From Corynebacterium meitnerae (lineage in GTDB: Bacteria > Actinomycetota > Actinomycetes > Mycobacteriales > Mycobacteriaceae), in the NCBI RefSeq assembly GCF_027570075.1, contig NZ_JAKMUS010000011.1:1-64000 (forward strand): DNA of 64,000 bases, given 5' to 3'. The stretch's first letter is position 1. Every line of letters begins with the position of its first letter. A program made the position numbers and the translations under genes. The notes under the pieces were generated by a model. It had not been told where the DNA came from. It ran no database searches and saw only the letters and a list, made by a program, of their open reading frames with translations. Positions 7,490 to 16,632 of the stretch are shown one piece after another.

Positions 7490-8926
7490 TTACTGGCTCG
7501 ACTTGTTGGCGTTCCAGGAAGAGGACTCCGGCACGGTTTCCTCCTTGCTCGGTGCGACGAACTTGTCGCCGAGCAGGGCTGGGCCGATCACCTTTTCCCA
7601 GGAGCGCTTCATATCATCGCGCCACACCGGCCAGGAGTGGGTGCCAGCATTCTTGAACTCGTAATGTGCTGGGATGTCCAGGCTGTTGAGCTTCGCGCGC
7701 AGATCGTGGGTGCACGAGTTCGTCGCTGCCTCGATCACGCCGCCTTCCACGGTGGTGGTCATCGAGCCGGTGTAGGCATTCATGGAATTCTGACCATGAT
7801 TCAGGCGGTAGCCGAACATGTCCTCCGCAGCTGCGAGGCCAGAGGCGTTAGAGATGTACAGCGCGGAACCCTTGAGCTTCTCTGCATTCACCAGTGCGTC
7901 GTTGTACCGGTTGTACGGGCTGCCCATCGGGCCCCACATGTCAGCCGGGGTGACGGACGAGTAGGTCGGTTCGTACGCTGCGCGGTTCACGGTCAGTGAA
8001 GAGAACACCCACGGGAATGGGGTAGAGGTGGCTGCGCAGCCGGAGAAGGAGCCAACTGCCTGGTACTCGCCCGGGTAGTGCTGTGCCAGCAGCAGGGAAG
8101 AGGTGGCGGACATGGACATACCCACGACACCGCGCTTGGATGCGTCGGCGGTGAGGTAGCCCTCTACCGGTTCGCGCAGCTCGCGGCCCAGGAACGTGGT
8201 CCACTTCTGTGCACCCTTGAAGTACGGGGACTTCTTTTTCAGCTCATCGCCGTCCGTCAGCCAGTCAACGTAGTAGGAGAAAGCGCCCTCCATCGGGATA
8301 ACCACGTTGACACCCTTGCCGGGGAAGTACTTGTGGGCCTTGCCCACGTCGACCCAGTCCGCATCTTGCTCCGCGCCGCCAGCGCCGTTGAGCATGTACA
8401 GGGTCGGTGCGTTCGGGATACGCGTCGTCTTATCCGGACCGGTAGCCGGGATGATGGCCACCGGGATCCAACGGTTCATGGACTCTGACCAAACTTCCCA
8501 TGCCTCAACGCCCTCCGCGCCGAACCAGGACTGTGCTGCTTTGCTGCCTACCTGCAGGGGCGCCTTGGTCAGCTTGCGCATCTCACTGGGGTTCGCTGGC
8601 TGGTCCGCAACATTGGGTTCAGAGTCGCTGCCTTCGGGGGCGTCAGCATTGTCAGCACCTTCAGCCGTCTCGCCTGCTTCAGGCTTCTCGGCGTCGGCTG
8701 TAGGGGCTTCATTGGAGGCTTGTCCATCGGTGGTGTCCTGCGCGTCAGTGCCTGTGTCAGAATCAGAGTCAGCCTCGGTCTCTGACGGGGTGCCGGTATC
8801 AGCGACGGTGTCAGTGGTCTCCTCAACGAGGGGAGCGAAGACAGGGGTGGAATCGGCCGCGGTGTAAGAACCTGCGATGATGGCGCCTGCGGTTGCGGCG
8901 GCCAGCACGGGGCGAGACAGCTTCAT
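7490..8926 (-). CDS. Secreted mycolyltransferase with long acidic linker
   Basis: A 478-residue antigen 85-family mycolyltransferase. The start at 8926 (MKLSRPVLAAATAG) aligns with its neighbour at 4137-5285 and has AAGAAGGG upstream; the frame is open a further 25 codons. After the signal peptide comes a low-complexity segment of about 100 residues (roughly 30-130) rich in Asp, Glu, Thr, Ser and Ala, absent from the neighbour. The catalytic domain has GGAGGAEQ-type Gly-rich sequence, nucleophile Ser in GMSMSATS and His in THSWPVW. The acidic linker may extend the enzyme through the wall or carry modifications; that is inference. The C-terminal tail beyond the catalytic domain is also about 25 residues longer than in the neighbour. 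Confidence 0.92.
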   Translation of the reverse strand: MKLSRPVLAAATAGAIIAGSYTAADSTPVFAPLVEETTDTVADTGTPSETEADSDSDTGTDAQDTTDGQASNEAPTADAEKPEAGETAEGADNADAPEGSDSEPNVADQPANPSEMRKLTKAPLQVGSKAAQSWFGAEGVEAWEVWSESMNRWIPVAIIPATGPDKTTRIPNAPTLYMLNGAGGAEQDADWVDVGKAHKYFPGKGVNVVIPMEGAFSYYVDWLTDGDELKKKSPYFKGAQKWTTFLGRELREPVEGYLTADASKRGVVGMSMSATSSLLLAQHYPGEYQAVGSFSGCAATSTPFPWVFSSLTVNRAAYEPTYSSVTPADMWGPMGSPYNRYNDALVNAEKLKGSALYISNASGLAAAEDMFGYRLNHGQNSMNAYTGSMTTTVEGGVIEAATNSCTHDLRAKLNSLDIPAHYEFKNAGTHSWPVWRDDMKRSWEKVIGPALLGDKFVAPSKEETVPESSSWNANKSSQ

Positions 8927-9129
8927 AGGGGGAGCCCTTCTTAGATGGCTGGACGGATGAGTCAGTTGTATGTGATGCATCTGGCCGGTTGTTCCCGGCA
9001 ACTTTTAACATCATGCCAAAACTTGGGTGAACTTTGAACCGGAAACCATTTGAAAAACGAAAGACCCCTGTTTGGGGAGCAGAAATCGCTGAGAGGAAAC
9101 CTGTCCGAGCGTTTATGCGCGAGCGCACG

Positions 9130-9135
9130 TATCCT
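9130..9135 (+). promoter_or_regulatory. Candidate -10 element of lpd (leaderless)
   Basis: TATCCT lies 7 bp before the GTG at 9143 and no ribosome binding site is visible, consistent with a leaderless lpd mRNA starting at the GTG. Confidence 0.4.
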
Positions 9136-9142
9136 AGTGGGC

Positions 9143-10555
9143 GTGGCTAATGAACATTTTGACGTTGTAGTACTCGGCGCGGGCCCTGGTGGCTACGTCG
9201 CCGCAATCCGTGCGGCTCAACTGGGTAAGAAGGTTGCGGTCGTAGAGAAGCAGTATTGGGGCGGTGTCTGCCTCAATGTGGGTTGTATCCCTTCGAAGTC
9301 CCTCATTAAGAACGCTGAGGTCGCGCACATCTTCAAGCATGAGGCGAAGACCTTTGGCATTAAGGGTGAGGTGTCCTTTGATTACGAGGATGCGCACAAG
9401 CGCTCCCGTCAGGTCTCCGAGAAGATCGTGGGCGGCGTCCACTACTTGATGAAGAAGAACAAGATCACGGAGATCCATGGTCTGGGTTCCTTCAAGGGCG
9501 CTAAGACGATTGAGATCACCGAGGGCGATGACAAGGGCAAGGAAATCTCCTTCGATGACTGCATCATCGCTACCGGTTCTGTGGTGAAGACCCTGCCGGG
9601 CATCGAGCTGTCTGAGAACGTGGTGTCCTTCGAGGAGCAGATCCTCAACCCGAAGGCCCCGGAGAAGATGGTCATCGTTGGTGCCGGTGCGATCGGCATG
9701 GAGTTCGCGTACGTGCTGTCCAACTACGGTGTGGACGTCACGGTCGTGGAGTTCATGGACCGCGTTCTGCCGAACGAGGACAAGGACGTATCCAAGGAGA
9801 TCGCCCGCGCGTACAAGAAGCTTGGCGTGAAGCTCATGACGGGTCACGCGACCACGGCTGTGCGCGATAACGGTGACTCGGTCGAGGTGGACATCCAGAA
9901 GAAGGGCTCCGATGACACGGAGACTCTGACCGTGGACCGCGTGATGGTTGCTGTTGGCTTCCAGCCGCGCACCGAGGGTTACGGCCTGGAGAACACCGGC
10001 GTGGAGCTTACTGAGCGCGGCGCAATCGCCGTCGATGAGCGCATGCGCACCAATGTTGAGGGCATCTACGCTATCGGCGATGTCACCGCGAAGCTGCAGC
10101 TTGCTCACGTGGCTGAGGCCATGGGCATCGTGGCTGCGGAGACCATTGCTGACGCAGAGACGATGGAGCTCGGCGATTACCAGATGATGCCGCGCGCAAC
10201 CTTCTGCAACCCGCAGGTCGCTTCCATGGGTTACACCGAGGAGCAGGCACGCGAGAAGTTTGCGGACAAGGACATCAAGGTCGCTACCTTCCCGTTCTCC
10301 GCGAACGGTAAGGCGCTTGGTCTGGCTGAGGCTCAGGGCTTTGGCAAGCTCATCGTTGACGGTGAGTTCGGTGAGATCCTTGGCGCACACCTTGTTGGCC
10401 CGAATGTTTCGGAGCTCCTCCCGGAGGTCAACCTCGCGCAGCGTTTCGACCTCACCGCAGGTGAGATCGCACGCAACGTGCACATTCACCCGACGCTGTC
10501 TGAGGTGCTCAAGGAGATCGCACACGGCGTTGAAGGTCACATGATCAACCTGTAA
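9143..10555 (+). CDS. lpd: Dihydrolipoyl dehydrogenase (E3)
   Basis: A 470-residue flavoprotein that reoxidises the lipoamide of the pyruvate and 2-oxoglutarate dehydrogenase complexes, passing electrons to NAD+. FAD-binding [10 protein letters not shown] lies near the N-terminus, the redox-active disulfide in [13 protein letters not shown], an NAD-binding GAGAIGMEF motif mid-protein, and the C-terminal catalytic His-Glu in HIHPTLSE. Length and sequence closely match C. glutamicum Lpd. GTG at 9143 gives [17 protein letters not shown] at 9137 is the alternative, two codons longer. It is monocistronic, with a terminator at 10582. Confidence 0.96.
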   Translation: MANEHFDVVVLGAGPGGYVAAIRAAQLGKKVAVVEKQYWGGVCLNVGCIPSKSLIKNAEVAHIFKHEAKTFGIKGEVSFDYEDAHKRSRQVSEKIVGGVHYLMKKNKITEIHGLGSFKGAKTIEITEGDDKGKEISFDDCIIATGSVVKTLPGIELSENVVSFEEQILNPKAPEKMVIVGAGAIGMEFAYVLSNYGVDVTVVEFMDRVLPNEDKDVSKEIARAYKKLGVKLMTGHATTAVRDNGDSVEVDIQKKGSDDTETLTVDRVMVAVGFQPRTEGYGLENTGVELTERGAIAVDERMRTNVEGIYAIGDVTAKLQLAHVAEAMGIVAAETIADAETMELGDYQMMPRATFCNPQVASMGYTEEQAREKFADKDIKVATFPFSANGKALGLAEAQGFGKLIVDGEFGEILGAHLVGPNVSELLPEVNLAQRFDLTAGEIARNVHIHPTLSEVLKEIAHGVEGHMINL

Positions 10556-10581
10556 GCATTTGCTTATCGACGGGTAGTGGG

Positions 10582-10622
10582 CCCCAAACTCCACCTTTTC
10601 AGGCGGAGTTTGGGGTTTTTGT
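10582..10622 (+). terminator. Rho-independent terminator of lpd
   Basis: A perfect 11-bp stem, CCCCAAACTCC with GGAGTTTGGGG, loop of 12 nt, followed by TTTTTG. Confidence 0.92.
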
Positions 10623-10706
10623 GCTTCTTACACCGCCAAATTGTTTTGTGGGCGGTAAGTTTGTTGGTGATCTGCACCACATGAAATAAGCGGGAAGGGT
10701 TAAGAC

Positions 10707-12119
10707 ATGTCTACGAACAATCCCAGCGGTGGCCCCACGCCGGGCCCGAACGATCCGAAGAGCAGTGAGGACGCTCAGTCTGGCACGCCCTCTACGAGTG
10801 GGTACACGCCTTCGAGCTACTCCAGCGGCGCGCCGAGCGGCAGCAGCAGCTCTTCTGGGTACACGAGCTCCCAGTACAGCAGCACGCCGTCGTCGTACAG
10901 CTCAAACCCCACATCCTCTTACAGCCAGTCCAATCAGGCCGGTAAGCCGAGCCAGTACGGTTCAACCAGTCAGCCTGGCCAATCGGGTGCTGGTTCCCCA
11001 TACGGTGGACAGCAGTACGGCGGGGCACAATCGGGTTCTGGTTACGGTATTTCCGGATACGGTGCGCAGGGTGGTTCAAACCCGCAGCCCCTGCGGAGTG
11101 ATATGAACGAAACCCGTGAATTCGGCGCGCCACAGTCGACGTATGCGCAGGCGGGGCAGCAGGGCTACCAGCATGGTGGCCAAGGTTCGCAGTATGCGGG
11201 TGCCCAGAGTGGTTACGGCTCGCAGCATGGGGGTGCTCAGTACGGTGCGCCGGGTCAGCAGGGCCCCTACGGTGGCGGCGCCAATCAGAGCCCGTACCCG
11301 GGCATGCCTCAGCAGGAGAGTGGGGATAAGCCCAACGTCGCGGGCATTATTGGTCTGATCCTCGCAGTGGTTGGTTTCATCCTCTCGTGCATCCCGATCG
11401 TTCAGATCTTTGGCTGGCTCGTGCTGCTTCTGGCGCTGATTTTGGGTGTTGTCGGCCTATTCATCCAGTCCAAGTCGAAGATTCCGGCTGTTGCGGCGAT
11501 TGTGGTCTCGATTATTGGTGGCATTGTGGGAACATTCGTGTCCGCTGGCATTCTCGCAGCGATTTTAGCCAACGGCGATTTTGAGTCGACTACTAATGAT
11601 CCGGCTACGGCAGAAAGCTCGGCTTCGGCGGAGAGTGATGCGGCTAAGCCATCGAGCACTGAGAAGGAGTCGGCCCCGGATAGCAATGACAAGGGCACCC
11701 GCGAAGATCCATTGGCTTTGGGGACCCCGATTGAGAGTGGGGACTGGATCATCACGGTGAACTCCGTGGACTTGAACGCGCACGACAAGGTTATGAATGA
11801 GAACCCATTCAACGATGATCCGGGAGCGGACAAAGAGTACATCTTGGTCAACGTGACTGCGGAGTATCAGGGCGATACAGCTGAAGGCGAGGGCGTCTTG
11901 TTGGATATTGCATACGTGGGAGCGGACGGCAATACCTATTCATGGTTGGATAACGTCGCCGTTGTTCCGGATGACCTGGACATGATGAAGCCTCTGTTCA
12001 AGGGCGGCAGCGTTTCCGGCAATATCGGCATCGCTGTCCCGAAGGACACCAAGGATCAAGGTGTCGTGTCCATCCGCTCGGGCTTTGAGGATAAGAAGCA
12101 CTTCGTCGCAGTGAAGTAG
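10707..12119 (+). CDS. Membrane protein with Ser/Tyr/Gly-rich N-terminus and DUF4352-like domain
   Basis: 470 residues. The first about 205 are low complexity (Ser, Gly, Tyr, Gln, Pro) with repeated SQYGS, GYTSSQYSS and QYGGAQSG-like units. Two or three transmembrane segments follow at about 213-285 (AGIIGLILAVVGFILSCI and onwards). A short acidic Ser/Ala linker leads to a C-terminal domain from about 330, resembling DUF4352, which is normally exposed outside the membrane. Tyr/Gly/Gln-rich cytoplasmic tails of this type occur on actinobacterial proteins that interact with FHA domains or form condensates; no function is assigned here. It sits between lpd and sdhC, where C. glutamicum has ramB. 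Confidence 0.85.
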   Translation: MSTNNPSGGPTPGPNDPKSSEDAQSGTPSTSGYTPSSYSSGAPSGSSSSSGYTSSQYSSTPSSYSSNPTSSYSQSNQAGKPSQYGSTSQPGQSGAGSPYGGQQYGGAQSGSGYGISGYGAQGGSNPQPLRSDMNETREFGAPQSTYAQAGQQGYQHGGQGSQYAGAQSGYGSQHGGAQYGAPGQQGPYGGGANQSPYPGMPQQESGDKPNVAGIIGLILAVVGFILSCIPIVQIFGWLVLLLALILGVVGLFIQSKSKIPAVAAIVVSIIGGIVGTFVSAGILAAILANGDFESTTNDPATAESSASAESDAAKPSSTEKESAPDSNDKGTREDPLALGTPIESGDWIITVNSVDLNAHDKVMNENPFNDDPGADKEYILVNVTAEYQGDTAEGEGVLLDIAYVGADGNTYSWLDNVAVVPDDLDMMKPLFKGGSVSGNIGIAVPKDTKDQGVVSIRSGFEDKKHFVAVK

Positions 12120-12140
12120 GGCTGTGAAGTAGGAGAGCGA

Positions 12141-12181
12141 AACTGTGCCCCCGGTTCCGGAGTGGAGCCGGGGGCACAGTT
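12141..12181 (+). terminator. Terminator after the DUF4352 protein gene
   Basis: A perfect 14-bp stem AACTGTGCCCCCGG / CCGGGGGCACAGTT with a 13-nt loop, 21 bp after the stop. There is no long T-run, so termination may be weak or bidirectional. Confidence 0.65.
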
Positions 12182-12576
12182 GCGTGAAAGAGAGGATTAC
12201 AGGCGGTTTTAGGGGGACGGGCAAGGAGAATCTAATTAGGCTGATCTAACCAACCAAAGGTTGACACCCTTCGGGGTGAACCTGGTGGGGGTGACCAAAA
12301 TTGGGTGTTGAAAGTGGGGAAATTCACACCTTCGGGTGGGGAGTGTGGGGCGTATGTTGTTCAGTTCATGCGTTGGGGGAGAAACAACAGCGCACAGGGG
12401 GTGTGAGTGAGGCTTTGAAGGGGGTGGCGGGGGGACGTCGAAAAGCAAAGGCGTCGAAGCGTGCGCGAAACGGTGCCAAAAGTAGTGAAAAGCGGGGGTA
12501 ATCGATGGATTTGAACCTGCTCGAGTCGTGAGAAACCTCAAAGAAACCGTAAAGTTAAATCGACACTGGAGGTGCC
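12182..12576 (+). promoter_or_regulatory. Long upstream region of sdhCAB
   Basis: A 395-bp stretch without a convincing gene. It contains a DtxR-like site (12236-12254), G-rich blocks (AGGGGGAC, TGGTGGGGGTG, CAGGGGGTG, GTGGCGGGGGG) that resemble RamA-type targets, and AT-rich sequence just before sdhC with a GGAGG ribosome binding site. A 66-codon open frame at 12301-12501 with a TTG start is not convincing. The length suggests multi-input control of succinate dehydrogenase. Confidence 0.45.
12236..12254 (+). promoter_or_regulatory. DtxR-like operator upstream of sdhC
   Basis: TTAGGCTGATCTAACCAAC matches 13 of 19 positions of a DtxR consensus (TTAGGTTAGGCTAACCTAA) and keeps both half-sites TTAGG and CTAACC. 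It lies 322 bp upstream of sdhC. SdhB is iron-rich, so iron control is plausible; in C. glutamicum it acts through RipA. Confidence 0.3.
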
Positions 12577-13335
12577 ATGACTGTAAAAAACGCAGATCGT
12601 GACGCAATTCGTCACGGCAAAATCACTGAACAGCCGCTGCGTGAGCGGCCTGGAGTGCCTACCTGGGCACTCAAGCTCATCATGGCCGTGACCGGCCTGT
12701 TCTTCTTCTTGTTCGTCATCGGCCACATGGTCGGTAACCTCAAGATCTTCATGCCGGACCACGGCAATGTCGCCGCGATCGATGAGTACGGCGAGTTCCT
12801 GCGCTCGATGGGCCAGCCCATTTTCCCAGGTGAGTCGCTGCTGTGGATCATCCGCATCGTGCTTCTTGCCTGCCTGGTGCTGCACGTGTGGGGCGCATTT
12901 GTCCTGCACGGTCGTTCCCGTCAGTCGCGCGGTAAGTTCCGTCGCACCAACCTGATGGGTGGCCTGCAGTCCACCGCTGCTCGCTGGATGCTGGTGACCG
13001 GCGCGATCCTGCTGCTGTTCATCATCTTCCACCTGCTGGACCTGACCATTGGTGAGGTTGTGGCCTCGGACAGCTTCGTTGCTGGCTCGATCAAGGCAAA
13101 CATGATCGCCACCTTCGATCCGGCTCGCTGGCCGGTCACCCTGTTCTACGTGGTGGCAATGCTCGCGCTCTTCATGCACCTCACCCACGGTGTGTACCTG
13201 GCTGTGTCTGACCTGGGCTGGCTGGGCAAGCGTGGCCACGCGATCATGGTCGTCCTGGCCTACTGGATCCCGGCCATCGTTGTGATTGCCAACATTGCGA
13301 TGCCGCTGGCTATCGCATTCGGATTGGTGTCTTAG
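12577..13335 (+). CDS. sdhC: Succinate dehydrogenase cytochrome b subunit
   Basis: A 252-residue membrane anchor of succinate:menaquinone oxidoreductase (complex II, Bacillus-type). Five hydrophobic segments are visible. Histidines suited to axial ligation of two b haems lie within them: VIGHMVGN, LVLHVWGA, IIFHLLDL and FMHLTHGV. The start ATG at 12577 has GGAGG 8 bp upstream. First gene of sdhC-sdhA-sdhB plus a small membrane protein. Confidence 0.95.
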   Translation: MTVKNADRDAIRHGKITEQPLRERPGVPTWALKLIMAVTGLFFFLFVIGHMVGNLKIFMPDHGNVAAIDEYGEFLRSMGQPIFPGESLLWIIRIVLLACLVLHVWGAFVLHGRSRQSRGKFRRTNLMGGLQSTAARWMLVTGAILLLFIIFHLLDLTIGEVVASDSFVAGSIKANMIATFDPARWPVTLFYVVAMLALFMHLTHGVYLAVSDLGWLGKRGHAIMVVLAYWIPAIVVIANIAMPLAIAFGLVS

Positions 13336-13355
13336 GAACTGCTGGAGGAACCTCA

Positions 13356-15377
13356 ATGACTACTGCAACTAACCCGGCAACTGACGCCGGCAAAAAGGAC
13401 TTCACTAACCCGCAGTCCAAGGCTCAGGGTGTAACTCCGGGCACCATCCTGGAGAACAACGAGCCCAAGGGCATCCCGATGCGCGACATGTGGAGCTACC
13501 AGAAGGACCACATGGAGCTGGTCTCCCCGCTGAACCGTCGTAAGTTCACGGTCATCGTCGTGGGTACCGGCCTGTCCGGTGGTGCTGCCGCAGCCGCACT
13601 CGGCGAGCTTGGCTACAACGTGAAGAACTTCACCTACCACGACGCTCCGCGCCGTGCGCACTCCATTGCTGCGCAGGGTGGCGTGAACTCCGCCCGCGGT
13701 AAGAAGATGGACAATGACGGTGCGTACCGCCACACCAAGGACACCGTCAAGGGCGGCGACTACCGCTGCCGCGAGTCTGACTGCTGGCGCCTCGCTGTTG
13801 AGTCTGTCCGCGTGATCGACCACATGAACGCGATCGGCGCACCGTTCGCTCGTGAGTACGGCGGCGCACTGGCCACCCGTTCCTTCGGTGGTGTGCAGGT
13901 CTCCCGTACCTACTACACCCGTGGTCAAACAGGTCAGCAGCTCCAGCTGTCCACGGCATCTGCGCTGCAGCGCCAGATCCACCTGGGCAACGTGGAGATC
14001 TTCACCCACAACGACCTCGTTGACTTCATCATCACTGAGAAGGACGGCAAGAAGCGTTGCCAGGGCATTGTCACCCGTAACCTGATCACGGGCGAGCTCG
14101 TTCCGTTCACCGGCCACGCTGTTGTGCTGGCTACCGGCGGCTACGGCAACGTGTACCACAAGACCACGCTGGCGAAGAACTCCAATGCTTCCGCCATCAT
14201 GCGTGCGTACGAGCACGGTGCTTACCTGGCATCCCCGGCTTTCGTGCAGTTCCACCCGACGGGTCTTCCGGTCAACGCTAAGTGGCAGGCCAAGACGACC
14301 CTGATGTCGGAGTCCCTGCGTAACGACGGCCGTATTTGGGTGCCGAAGCAGCAGGGCGATGACCGTCCGGCAAATGAGATTCCGGAAGAGGATCGTGACT
14401 ACTTCCTGGAGCGCCGCTACCCGGCCTTCGGCAACCTGGTCCCGCGTGACGTCGCTTCCCGCGCTATCTCCCAGGAGATCAACGCTGGCCGCGGTGTCGG
14501 TGCACTGCACAACGCTGCGTACCTGGACTTCGCAGACGCCATCGAGCGTCTGGGCAAGGACACCATCAAGGAGCGCTACTCGAACCTGTTCGAGATGTAC
14601 TTCGACTCTGTCGGTGAGGACCCGTACGAGTCCCCGATGCTCATCGCACCGACCGTTCACTTCACCATGGGTGGTCTGTGGACTGACTTCAACGAGATGA
14701 CCTCCATCGACGGCCTGTTCGCCGCTGGTGAGTGCTCTTGGACCTACCACGGTGCAAACCGTCTGGGTGCAAACTCGCTGCTGTCCGCTTCCGTTGACGG
14801 CTGGTTCACCCTGCCGTTCACGGTTCCGAACTACCTCGCTGGCCACCTGAACGAGCCGGTGCTCGAGCTGGAGGCACCTGAGGTCACCGCAGCCGTGACC
14901 CGCTCCCAGGAGCTCATTGACCGTCTGATGAACATCAACGGCTCTGACCCGCACGGCCCGGACTACTACCACGAGCAGCTCGGTGCGATCCTTTACGAAT
15001 CGTGCGGTGTTGCACGTAACGTGGAGCTCATGGAGAAGGGCCTCAAGGCTGTCCGTGAACTGCGCCGTGACTTCTGGGCAAACGTCAACATCCCGGGCGA
15101 CGCAATGGACATGAACCAGCCCCTGGAGAACGCCATCCGTGTGGCGGACTACATCAACCTGGGTGAGCTCATGATCATTGACGCTCTGGACCGCGACGAG
15201 TCCTGTGGTGCGCACTACCGTGAAGACCACCTCTCTGAAGATGGCGAGGCAGAGCGTGACGACGAGAACTGGTGCTTCGTCTCCGCATGGGAGCCGGCTG
15301 GGGATGAGAAGTTCATCCGCCACGCTGAGCCCCTGTACTTCGATTCGATCCCGCTGATGACAAGGAACTACAAGTAA
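13356..15377 (+). CDS. sdhA: Succinate dehydrogenase flavoprotein subunit
   Basis: A 673-residue subunit that oxidises succinate to fumarate. The FAD-binding site includes GTGLSGGAAAA near residue 68 and HSIAAQGGVNS near 102 (the His that carries covalent FAD). The substrate region HFTMGGLW and the C-terminal SCGAHYREDH also match the family. Ribosome binding site GGAGG lies upstream of the ATG. Its TAA overlaps the sdhB start (TAATG), indicating translational coupling. Confidence 0.97.
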   Translation: MTTATNPATDAGKKDFTNPQSKAQGVTPGTILENNEPKGIPMRDMWSYQKDHMELVSPLNRRKFTVIVVGTGLSGGAAAAALGELGYNVKNFTYHDAPRRAHSIAAQGGVNSARGKKMDNDGAYRHTKDTVKGGDYRCRESDCWRLAVESVRVIDHMNAIGAPFAREYGGALATRSFGGVQVSRTYYTRGQTGQQLQLSTASALQRQIHLGNVEIFTHNDLVDFIITEKDGKKRCQGIVTRNLITGELVPFTGHAVVLATGGYGNVYHKTTLAKNSNASAIMRAYEHGAYLASPAFVQFHPTGLPVNAKWQAKTTLMSESLRNDGRIWVPKQQGDDRPANEIPEEDRDYFLERRYPAFGNLVPRDVASRAISQEINAGRGVGALHNAAYLDFADAIERLGKDTIKERYSNLFEMYFDSVGEDPYESPMLIAPTVHFTMGGLWTDFNEMTSIDGLFAAGECSWTYHGANRLGANSLLSASVDGWFTLPFTVPNYLAGHLNEPVLELEAPEVTAAVTRSQELIDRLMNINGSDPHGPDYYHEQLGAILYESCGVARNVELMEKGLKAVRELRRDFWANVNIPGDAMDMNQPLENAIRVADYINLGELMIIDALDRDESCGAHYREDHLSEDGEAERDDENWCFVSAWEPAGDEKFIRHAEPLYFDSIPLMTRNYK

Positions 15378-16126
15378 TGAAACTGACACTTGAGATCTGG
15401 CGTCAGGCCGGACCCGACGCCGAAGGATCCTTCGAGACCGTTCAGGTGGATGACGCTGTTGAGCAGATGTCCATCCTGGAGCTGTTGGATCACGTAAACA
15501 ACGCCCGCGTTGAGGAAGGCAAGGAGCCTTTCACCTTCGCATCTGACTGCCGTGAGGGCATCTGTGGTACCTGTGGCCTGACCGTGAACGGTCGCCCGCA
15601 CGGTGCTGGCCAGAACATCACCGCCTGCCTGCAGCGCCTGTTCAACTACAAGGACGGCGACACGCTGCGCATCGAGCCGTTCCGTTCGGCTGCGTTCCCG
15701 GTGATCAAGGACCTCACCGTTGACCGCTCCGCACTGGACCGCGTTATGCAGCAGGGTGGCTACGTGTCCATCCAGGCTGGTACCGCTCCGGATGCAGATA
15801 CCCTGCACGTCAACCACCAGACCGCTGAGAAGGCACTCGACTTCGCTGCCTGCATCGGCTGTGGTGCTTGCGTGGCTGCCTGCCCGAACGGTGCAGCTCA
15901 CCTGTTCACCGGCGCGAAGCTGTCCCACCTGAAGCTCCTGCCGCTGGGCAAGGAGGAGCGCGGTAAGCGTGCTCGTCAGATGGTTGATGAGCTGGAGACC
16001 AACTTCGGCCACTGCACCCTCTTCGGCGAGTGTGCAGATGTCTGCCCGGCTGGTATCCCGCTGGAGGCTGTCGGCGCTGTCAACCGTGAGCGTGCTCGCG
16101 CAGCGTTCCGCGGCAAGGACGACTAG
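15377..16126 (+). CDS. sdhB: Succinate dehydrogenase iron-sulfur subunit
   Basis: 249 residues. Electrons pass from FAD through three Fe-S centres to the haems of SdhC. The [2Fe-2S] ligands lie in DCREGICGTCGL, the [4Fe-4S] motif is CIGCGACVAACP, and the remaining cluster ligands lie in CTLFGECADVCP. Its ATG overlaps the sdhA stop. Confidence 0.97.
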   Translation: MKLTLEIWRQAGPDAEGSFETVQVDDAVEQMSILELLDHVNNARVEEGKEPFTFASDCREGICGTCGLTVNGRPHGAGQNITACLQRLFNYKDGDTLRIEPFRSAAFPVIKDLTVDRSALDRVMQQGGYVSIQAGTAPDADTLHVNHQTAEKALDFAACIGCGACVAACPNGAAHLFTGAKLSHLKLLPLGKEERGKRARQMVDELETNFGHCTLFGECADVCPAGIPLEAVGAVNRERARAAFRGKDD

Positions 16127-16156
16127 GGTTTGGCTTAAAGGAAGAGAGGAAATTCC

Positions 16157-16534
16157 ATGAGCGGACACAATGGTCCCGCACCTGTTGCGGATATTTCGGT
16201 GGAGAACTTCCCGGAGTACGGCCAGAAGATCCAGGATGGCTACATCGAGGGCTATGACCCGGTGTCGCTGGGTGCCCCGCACTCTTCGCTGGTGCGTAAC
16301 ACCACGTGGATTGGCATGGGTCTGATGCTGGCTTCCCTGGCTGGCATGGGCACCCTGATCTACGGTGCTGGCACTTACATCTGGGGCCACGGTGCATCGG
16401 ACAACATCACCAATGAGCTTCTCATTGCTGGTGCTGTGATGACTGCGGTGATGGTGATTGGTTCTATCATCCTGATCACCGTTGGTCGTAAGAACTACAA
16501 GGCTTACCGCAAGGAGACGGGCCGCCGTAACTAA
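16157..16534 (+). CDS. Small membrane protein of the sdh operon
   Basis: 125 residues with two transmembrane helices at roughly 55-77 and 92-115, a soluble N-terminus of about 50 residues and a basic C-terminus (RKNYKAYRKETGRR). It follows sdhB by 30 bp with ribosome binding site GAGAGGAA and precedes the operon terminator. A protein of this kind follows sdhB in other corynebacteria. It lacks His residues placed like those of SdhD anchors, so it is more likely an accessory or assembly protein than a haem-bearing anchor. Function not established. Confidence 0.85.
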   Translation: MSGHNGPAPVADISVENFPEYGQKIQDGYIEGYDPVSLGAPHSSLVRNTTWIGMGLMLASLAGMGTLIYGAGTYIWGHGASDNITNELLIAGAVMTAVMVIGSIILITVGRKNYKAYRKETGRRN

Positions 16535-16574
16535 CGGCGTCTCAGCCGTAGCCGAGACGAATATATAAAGCGGA

Positions 16575-16617
16575 GACCTCCCACTCGACGTGCAAACGTG
16601 AGTGGGAGGTTTCTTTG
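16575..16617 (+). terminator. Terminator of the sdh operon
   Basis: Perfect stem ACCTCCCACT / AGTGGGAGGT (16576-16585 and 16601-16610), loop of 15 nt, followed by TTCTTT. Confidence 0.88.
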
Positions 16618-16632
16618 CGCTTTAATCGTTTT

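Noticed and set aside
9134..10594. 486-codon open frame opposite lpd
   Set aside because: Antisense shadow with no ribosome binding site or recognisable domain; lpd is certain.
12301..12501. 66-codon frame (TTG start) in the sdh leader
   Set aside because: Weak start, no ribosome binding site, low-complexity basic end; probably chance in GC-rich DNA.
13353..15389. 678-codon open frame on the minus strand opposite sdhA
   Set aside because: Mirror of a strongly biased GC-rich gene; the translation is rich in Val, Arg and His with no family features, and sdhA is certain.
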